Positions 21,483 to 28,081 of a stretch of DNA of 28,081 nt are shown in pieces (the first letter of the stretch is position 1; the number at the start of each line of letters is the position of its first letter). This stretch comes from Karstenula rhodostoma CBS 690.94 (lineage: Eukaryota; Ascomycota; Dothideomycetes; Pleosporales; Didymosphaeriaceae): the NCBI GenBank assembly GCA_010093485.1, contig MU001506.1, forward strand, positions 1,386,373 to 1,414,453, written 5' to 3'. Under the pieces are notes generated by a model, which saw only the letters and a list, made by a program, of their open reading frames with translations, searched no databases and was not told the DNA's origin. Made by a program: the position numbers and the translations under genes.

Positions 21483-22585
21483 GTTTTATTATCTTTTTAT
21501 ATAATAAGATCGAAAATATTATTAAAGTAAATACTAAGCTTATTAGTATCTACTAGTAATAGTAGAAATAGTATTAAAATATTTAAAATATAGTAAATAA
21601 CTATCCCTATAGAATTAGTAATTTATATAGTATTTCGTAATATCTAAAAGCCTTAACCTCTAAAGCTAATATTAGTAGAGTTAAATATCTAGTCTATTTT
21701 AATAGTAGAGTTCTTATATAAATAGATAGTAAGCTAGTCTTTACCTACTATAAATACTTATATAGCCCCTATATTCTAAAATTCCTTTTAGAATTTTATA
21801 TAATATTTTTCTTTTAAAGTAAATAATTATATAAGTTTCTCTTTAAAGTTATTTTTTTACTACTATAGATATTCTCTCTAGTTATATAATAAAAATATAT
21901 AGTAGAAGTTAAGAAAAAAGTAATTTTTTATATTTTTTTATAATTATTTTAGTAATTTATTTTATTATTTTTATTTTTTATATAGCTATTCCTATCCTCT
22001 AGGTCTCTTTTAAAGTTAAAGATATATACCTATATATCTATAGTAGTAGGTTTTTAATTATAGAAATTAGTATATAATATTATATACTACCTCTTTACTA
22101 TATAAATATTCTAATATAAATAGTTTATAAACTAATTTTCTTTTTATAGTATATAAAGTATTTTTATTTTATATAAAAGCTTAAACTTTTAAAGTTAAAT
22201 ATAAATCTTTATTTAAAGATTAATCTATCTTTTAATAAACTAGAGTCTTTTATATAATTAAAGTTATTATATTATTTATTAGTATAGTATACTTCTTTAC
22301 TATTTTAGGAGAATTAAAATTTTCTATTATTCTTAGCTATTTAAAGTAATATATAAAAATTACTAAATTATTTTTTTATTATACTTTTAGGGTTAAATAT
22401 TACTTATTTTAAATTTAAGTAGTTTTAATATATTTATATAATAATAATATATAATTAAAACTTACTATTAAACTTTTACTTTAGAGTTTTTTAGGCTAAG
22501 ATAAACTTATTAATTACTATTATTAGGACTTTATATAATATAGTAGTTAGATTATTCTATTTATATTATATAAGAATAAAACTTC
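21483..22585. other. 1.1 kb of unassigned RIP-mutated DNA
   Basis: No match to other repeats in the window. Frames can be read over short distances (for example 21602-21800 on the plus strand), but stop density afterwards is as in the other frames and I recognise no family. It is the left flank of the right-hand copia element. Confidence 0.4.
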
Positions 22586-22791
22586 TATTAAAAATATAAA
22601 TTATACTTAGTAATATTAGGGTTTATAGAGCTCTAATTAGCCGCGATAAGGGGTACCTTAACCTAAGTACTAAACTAATTTAGAATAAGTATAGTATATA
22701 ACTAGTCTTTCTAGTAATTTTTTCTTATATAGTAATTTAATTAATTTACTCCCTAAATAAAAGGATATTTAAGCTCCTTTTCTCTACTAAA
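22586..22791 (+). repeat. 5' LTR of the right-hand copia element
   Basis: It is 206 bp, TATTAAAAATATAAATTATA to CTCTACTAAA, and aligns to the four other LTRs. It keeps a CCGCGATAAGGGG block (22640-22652), less mutated than its sisters. Confidence 0.9.
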
Positions 22792-22801
22792 GTTATAAGC
22801 C
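22792..22801 (+). other. primer-binding site, half-tRNA type
   Basis: GTTATAAGCC directly follows the LTR, as in the reverse element. With one RIP change undone it matches the complement of the initiator tRNA-Met anticodon region. Confidence 0.7.
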
Positions 22802-23343
22802 TAGTACTTAGAATAAAAAATAATTTTCCCTATATACTTTACTATTTAAATATACCCTTTTAGGTTCTCCTATTATACTAAAAGCCTTTTTTATTTAATA
22901 AAGCTATTAGTAATCTAACTATTCTAGTTACTTAAACCTAGCTTATTAATTAAATAAGCTAGTTTTATTAGTTTATAAGCTTATATTTTTAAGTAAACTC
23001 TAGAAGTATCTAGTCTAAAATTAATCTAGATAGTCTAATAGTCCCCTTAATTAAGAATAATTACCCTATTTAACTAGTTATTCTAGTAGAACTATACTAA
23101 CTAGTTACTTTAGATAACCTTAAAGATTATAAGTAGGAACTTAAATTATATAAAAAGGATAAAGAAAACTATATTTTAAGAATTATAGAATATTATACTA
23201 TAGTCTCTAATTAGTAGATATATTATTCTAAGCTATAAAATCTCTAGAACTAGGTTTATACTACTATCTCCTAAGATCTCTTTACTCTAGTAATAATTAA
23301 TATAGTTAAATATAATAAATCTACCTTATAATATCTACTTTAT

Positions 23344-23489
23344 ATTATAGAGATTTACTATAAGGTAGGGTAACTTAATAAAGTAGGGGGATAAAAAGAC
23401 GCGTTATACTTTACTAATATATAAATAAAGGGGGACTAAAAAAGTAGCTAAGGCGTACCTAGTATCTATATATAGGCTAACTAAAAAGG
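23344..23489 (-). mobile_element. R1 copy 7
   Basis: Perfect 12-bp target duplication TATCTACTTTAT (23332-23343 and 23490-23501). The uninterrupted site is in the reverse copia element at about 9858-9885. It lies in gag and keeps GACGCGTT at 23399-23406. Confidence 0.92.
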
Positions 23490-24082
23490 TATCTACTTTA
23501 TATACTAAAAAATAATTTAGTACTTACTAAAGAAGTAACTAAAAACCTTATTTAAGTATAGTATTATACTTATTTTAATAAAGTAAAGAGTAGATAGTAG
23601 AATTTAAAGACTTAGTTTAAAGAATAGTAGCTTTTCTACTATAAAGTAATTATATACTTAGTTAAAAAAACTAAAGGAGTACTTATAACCTATAATCTTT
23701 TTAAAGCCTTAAGTAAAAAGATTACCCCTAAGTAGTTATATTTAATTAAGTAGTAAATCCTACTTAATAAGATACTTAGAAGGCCTATAATAATATTTTC
23801 TAAAATTAGAAAAATATTTTTAGTACTAATTTAGAAATAATTACTCTACCCTAATTATAAAAGGACTAGTATCTATATAATATTTAGTAATTAGACTACT
23901 AAACCTAGTAGGGAATTATTTAATAATATATAGAATAATAATTATTTTAGCTACCCTTATAAAAATATCTAATATAAATAGTAACTAATTAAATACTAAT
24001 ACTTATAGATAGCTATTACTAGTACTCTAATTAATAAATCCTAAGTATTTAACCTTTCTAATAAAGAGTATAATAAGATCTT

Positions 24083-24221
24083 TTAGCCTATATATAGACG
24101 CTAGGTATACCTTAGCTACTTTTTTAGTCCCCCTTTATTTGTATATTAGTAAAGTATAACGCGCCTTTTTATCCCCCCTACTTTATTAAGTTACCCTACC
24201 TTATAGTGAATCTCTATAATA
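24083..24221 (+). mobile_element. R1 copy 8, orthologous to copy 4
   Basis: Target duplication TAAGATCTT (24074-24082 and 24222-24230), the same site and relative orientation as R1 copy 4 in the reverse copia element. About 18 bp at the variable end are missing relative to copy 4, probably a deletion. It keeps CGCGCC at about 24159-24164 and a TGAATCTC block near the constant end. Confidence 0.88.
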
Positions 24222-25812
24222 TAAGATCTTAAACTATTTAAAGCTCCTATAATAGTTAAAGCTATAGACTAAGATTAATAGTACTAATTAGAAAATAAAT
24301 AATAAGAAGTAGTTTATTATTAACTATCTTAGTAGTATTATAGTAACTCTTATTAATTTAATTAACCTTTTAAGTAAAGTTTCTAAGAATAGAATTCTTA
24401 CCTACTTTCTAAAAGTATAATCCTAGATAGTATAACTACTATTTATCTTATTAATAATTAGAACCTTTTAGTTACTAGTTCTTTTAAGAAAGTAACTATA
24501 GAAGACTAAGTTAAAATAGAAATATAAGCTTTATTTATCTTAAAAATAAAGAATTATCTAATTAAAAATATTCTTTATAGTAAAAATAGGAAATAATTAG
24601 AGAATCTACTACTTAGAGATTTTAAAGTAGTTAAAAACTTTTATATAAATATTATTTTAGAAGCTTAATTTAAGAAAGTTAGTATTTAGTATTTTAGTTT
24701 AGATAACACTCTAAGTATTAGAATAATTAAATAAAGTATTATAATAGTAAACCTATAGTATAAGTATAACCTTACTTTTTTAGAATATAAGCCTATATAC
24801 TCTTATTCTACTATTATAAATATAATTTAATTATTTAAGCTATTAAGAGAGAATATCTCCTACTTAAATAGTAAAAAACTATAGTATAAGTAATTAAAAT
24901 ACTTTAGAAAAAAGGCTTTATAAGCTCTAGTTTTTAGTGTATATAGTATATTAATTAAAGGAATAAAATAATAAGAATATAAATACTATATAGTTATATA
25001 TATAAATAAGGTAATTTTATTATAACTATATAAGTATTTATTATATCTATTCTATTATATTATATAAGAACTATTTAATATAGAGTAAGGATAAATACTT
25101 AAATCTTAAATTCTTATAATAAAGGAAGAATTTAGTAAGAAGTTCTATAATTTTAATCTATAAAAAAAAATACTTTTAAAGATTCTATAATTAATAAAAT
25201 ACCTATTAACCTTTATAAAGAATAAGTACTAGCTCTAAATTATATAAATTTAGTAGAATAATAATATAGTAATACTCTTATAGTAAGGAATATTATAATA
25301 TAAAAAATAAGTAATTAAAAAAGAAATTATAATTAACCCTTTACTACTTTATATATATAAACTTAATAGTTTAGTAGAGTAAACTAGAAAAGAGCTAATT
25401 AAATAAATAATAAAAATAAAGTCTAGTATAAATCTACTAATAAAGCTATAGCTAGAAATTATAAATATAATAGTCTAGCTATATAATATAAGTTTAAGTA
25501 TAGTATATAGCTTCTAATTACTAAATAAAGTATTAAATAGCTAGTTCTAATAGTACTTTTAGTACTATAAGCCTATAATTATATAATATATAATAGTAGA
25601 TCTCTACCTAAACTAGAGTAGAATTTATATATATAGATATTAAGTATATTTTCTAATAAAGAATTATAAAGCTAGGTATAATAAAAGGGGATTTAAAATA
25701 AATCTAAAAGCTTATATTAGGTATTTAGTAAGCTATTAAACTTCTAATATCTATAGAATATAGATTCCTATACTTAATTAAGTAATTATAACTAGAAATA
25801 TTATATTTAATA

Positions 25813-25970
25813 GTACTATACCCTTTTTATTTAGCCTGTATATAGATACTAGGTAAGCCTTAGCCGCTTTTTTAGTCCCCCTTTATTCGTGTATTAGTAA
25901 AGTATAATATACCTTTTTATCCCCCCTACTTTATTAAGTTACTCTACCTTATAGTAAATCTCTATAATAT
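25813..25970 (+). mobile_element. R1 copy 9
   Basis: Target duplication ATATTTAATA (25803-25812 and 25971-25980); empty site in the reverse copy at about 7514-7524. It sits at the end of integrase. CpG survives at GCCGCTT (25863-25869) and ATTCGTGTATT (25886-25896). Confidence 0.9.
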
Positions 25971-27217
25971 ATATTTAATAAGCTAATCTTCTACTAAAGA
26001 GTATATAAAGTTAAGCTTTTAAAGGTAAAAACTTTAAGAATTATAAAAAGTATTTATAAGAATAAAGTTAATAATCTAAAAGATATATTTAATATAATTA
26101 ATTTTACTTCTAGCTTAAATAAGTATATAAGTACTATAAGAATTAAGAATACTAAGTAACTACTTAGAAATAAAGAATTAGAATAGATAAATTCTAAAAA
26201 TAGCTAGCTAAAGAATTAGAAAGTAATAATATTAACTATTATATAAATTATAGGTATAGCTAGCTAGTAGCTAGAAATCTATATAGGCTAAGATTTAAGT
26301 ATAGAACTTATAACCCTAGATATAATACTATAGCTAGATATTATAGAAACTAATTAGTATAATTATAAAGATACTAGAAACTACTAGAATTAGAATTTAA
26401 TTAAAAAAACTAGTAAACTAGAGTTTTAGAATAATACTTCTTTAGAATAGAAGCTTAAAAACCCTACTACTATCTTTTAACTTAGTAGAACTAACTTAAT
26501 ATTACTAAATAAAGTAAGAAATCTACTAGTAAACTAAAAGTAATAGTATATCTTCCCTATAGTAAATAGGGTAAGTAAATAACTTTAAGAAAAGGGACTT
26601 AAAATTAACTAACTAATAAGTATATATTTACTAGTTTAAAGGTTAAAATAATAAAATATAGATTATAATAATTAACTAAATAGTAAATTAAATTTTAGTA
26701 TATATATATTAATAGTAAATTTATTTTTAAAAAATAGTTTTTAGTTTAACTTTATATATATATTTATACTAGAAGTAGATAAAACCTAGAATAAGTATAA
26801 AAGCTATAAAATACTAAATATAGTAGTTATAGTAATTATATTTAAAAAATTAAAACTAGTAATATTACTAGCTTATCTATATAGAGATAAGCTACTAATA
26901 GAACTAATATTCTAGAAATATCTACTTTCTTATCTTCTAGAAAAGCTATTTAAGTAGGCTATAATTAAAGAAATTACTACCCTATAATAGAAAGGAACTT
27001 AAATAAAACTATTCTAATTATAAGTAATAGGATATCTACTACTATTAAAATAAGTATTTATATATAAGCTTAATTAGAATAGTTAGTTTAAGAACTATAA
27101 AGCTTATATTATAGTTAAAAGGAATCTTTAATAAAAAAATATCTTATACTTAACTTATACTATTATATTTATAGTAAGGTTATTCTAAGTAGTAATAGTA
27201 ATTACTATAGAGTTTAA

Positions 27218-27370
27218 TACGCCCTTTTTAGTTAGCCTATATATAGATACTAGGTAAGCCTTAGCCCCTTTTTTAGTCCCCCTTTATTTATATATTAGTA
27301 AAGTATAACGCGCCTTTTTATCCCCCTTACTTTATTAATTTACCCGCCCTTATAGTGATTATATATAATA
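27218..27370 (+). mobile_element. R1 copy 10, constant-end variant
   Basis: Perfect 12-bp target duplication TATAGAGTTTAA (27206-27217 and 27371-27382); empty sites at about 6277-6288 (complement) and 1778-1790. The constant end (CTTATAGTGATTATATATAA) is the variant shared with copy 5. CpG survives at 27221, 27309-27311 and 27345-27347. It lies in RT. Confidence 0.92.
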
Positions 27371-27574
27371 TATAGAGTTTAACTTTAAAATTAAATAATA
27401 TAATATAATAAGAGTATTCCTAAATACTATAATTATAGTAGATAATCCAATAATCTATAAACTTCTAGATAGGTTTAAAATACTAGAAATATATATAAAA
27501 TTAAATTAAGCTTTTTATAGTTTAAGAGACTTACTACTTCTCTAGTATAAAGAGTTTTCCTGCTTACTTAGAGC

Positions 27575-28081
27575 CAGTATTGCGAAAAATAGTAATTAAG
27601 TATTACTAAGTAACTAAGTAATTACTATATAGTATTACTAAGTAATTACTTAATTATTATTACTTAGTTACTATTACTTAGTTACTATTACTCAGTTACT
27701 AATTACTATTACTAATTACTTAAAAAATAAAATAGTAACTAAGTAATTACTTAGTTATTATATTTAGTAATTATTTTTAAATATATAACTAAATTTAAAG
27801 TTATTATAAGTAAAGATTAAACTTTAATTAGTATTATATATATTTTAAAGGCTTTAATATATAGTATTTTTTAATATATTATTATTCTTTAAGCTATTAA
27901 AAGACCCTTAAGCTTATAGTAAAAAACTTAAAAAGATTATATAAATTAAGTACCCTAAATACTAACTAGCTTTTAAAATATTATAATAAGCTATAATAGA
28001 TACTAATACCTATAATAATTATTATTATTTATAAAATACTTATAGTTATATAAAAAATATTTTATTAAAAAAAGCTTTATA
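27575..28081 (+). mobile_element. left end of a probable hAT-type DNA transposon
   Basis: Copia RT sequence stops at 27574 and a new sequence starts CAGTATTGCGAAAAATAGTA. A CAG-type terminus followed by about 180 bp of clustered AGTAACT/AGTAATTACT motifs on both strands resembles hAT ends and their subterminal repeats. The other end and the expected 8-bp duplication (probably CTTAGAGC, 27567-27574) are outside the window. No transposase domain could be read in 27780-28081. Confidence 0.5.
27591..27768. repeat. palindromic subterminal repeats (AGTAACTAAGTAATTACT type)
   Basis: About fifteen interleaved copies of TTACT/AGTAA units, many forming the palindrome AGTAATTACT, with an inner inverted arm at about 27727-27755. 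They keep the unit intact although each TA step could be RIP-derived. Confidence 0.8.

Larger units (their letters stand above)
22586..27574 (+). mobile_element. forward Ty1/copia element, 3' part beyond an insertion at 27575
   Basis: It starts with a full 206-bp 5' LTR and primer-binding site, then gag, protease, integrase and RT. It stops in RT where a hAT-like end begins at 27575. Four R1 copies interrupt it (23344, 24083, 25813, 27218). Its 3' end is not in the window. It is the best-preserved copy for reading domains. Confidence 0.92.
22813..27574 (+). pseudogene. copia gag-pol relic: gag, protease, integrase, reverse transcriptase
   Basis: The gag frame opens at ATA 22813 (probable former ATG) and includes a block similar to fungal copia gag (LVTLDNLKDYK-like, 23101-23133). 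Protease has the D-S-I-T-T motif (Asp codon 24426-24428). Integrase ends with the block after its catalytic Glu (GAG 25377-25379, in NSLVE-x-x-x-KEL), then LYNISLSIVYS-like and N-x-VI-T-R-N motifs up to 25810. RT has KGT and AFLNS-like blocks and ends in LYSLRDLPLL just before 27574. Protease, integrase and RT share one frame; R1 copies at 25813 and 27218 each add a multiple of three bases. Stops are TAA or TAG at Gln and Trp sites. Confidence 0.92.

Noticed and set aside
21602..22575. A single long decayed ORF
   Set aside because: The reading holds for about 200 bp and then continues only by switching frame; stop density is no lower than in other frames.
27591..27768. CRISPR array or centromeric satellite
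   Set aside because: Units are irregular, palindromic and interleaved, without spacers, and start at a sharp transposon-like boundary.
1..28081. Short open frames throughout both strands as host genes
   Set aside because: With almost no TG, ATG starts and TGA stops are nearly absent, so apparent ORFs are artefacts. No frame matches a host protein family I recognise.

Overview
This window looks like an AT-rich, gene-empty block from a filamentous ascomycete (Pezizomycotina) heavily mutated by repeat-induced point mutation (RIP). CpA and its complement TpG are almost absent over long stretches and TpA is everywhere. The recognisable coding frames are broken almost only by TAA and TAG where Gln or Trp codons are expected. 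I see no intact protein gene, tRNA or rRNA. This is the composition known from RIP-made AT isochores and centromere-like retroelement graveyards; the species cannot be named from the sequence.

Most of the window is one Ty1/copia family with 206-bp LTRs (five LTR copies at 267-473, 1919-2124, 10414-10619, 13499-13704 and 22586-22791). A complete reverse-strand element (1919-10619) sits inside the pol gene of an older forward-strand element of the same family (halves 541-1918 and 10620-13704), with a 5-bp target duplication. A further forward element (22586-27574) starts with a full 5' LTR and is cut off by another insertion. From these copies gag, protease, integrase, reverse transcriptase and RNase H can be placed. 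The family also carries about 1.5 kb between pol and the 3' LTR, with a second open-frame relic, which is unusual for fungal copia elements.

A short repeat, here called R1, is scattered through the copia copies: ten insertions plus one fragment, mostly about 140-200 bp and once 1.3 kb. Each has one constant end, one variable end and target duplications of about 9-13 bp. Several empty sites can be read in the sister copia copies, so boundaries are well supported. R1 copies keep more CpG than their surroundings.

The middle of the window (13.7-22.6 kb) holds three copies of an unidentified 1.1-1.3 kb poly(A)-tailed retroposon (copies 1 and 2 inverted to each other) and a complete Tc1-type DD34E DNA transposon (17874-19986) with TA duplications, 236-bp diverged terminal inverted repeats and a RIP-inactivated transposase. 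The right edge (from 27575) begins an element that looks like the left end of a hAT transposon.

Order of events inferred: forward copia element, then reverse copia element into it, R1 insertions into all of these (at least one R1 insertion older than the split between two copia copies), then the hAT-like insertion into the right-hand copia copy. RIP then destroyed the coding capacity, possibly in several rounds.
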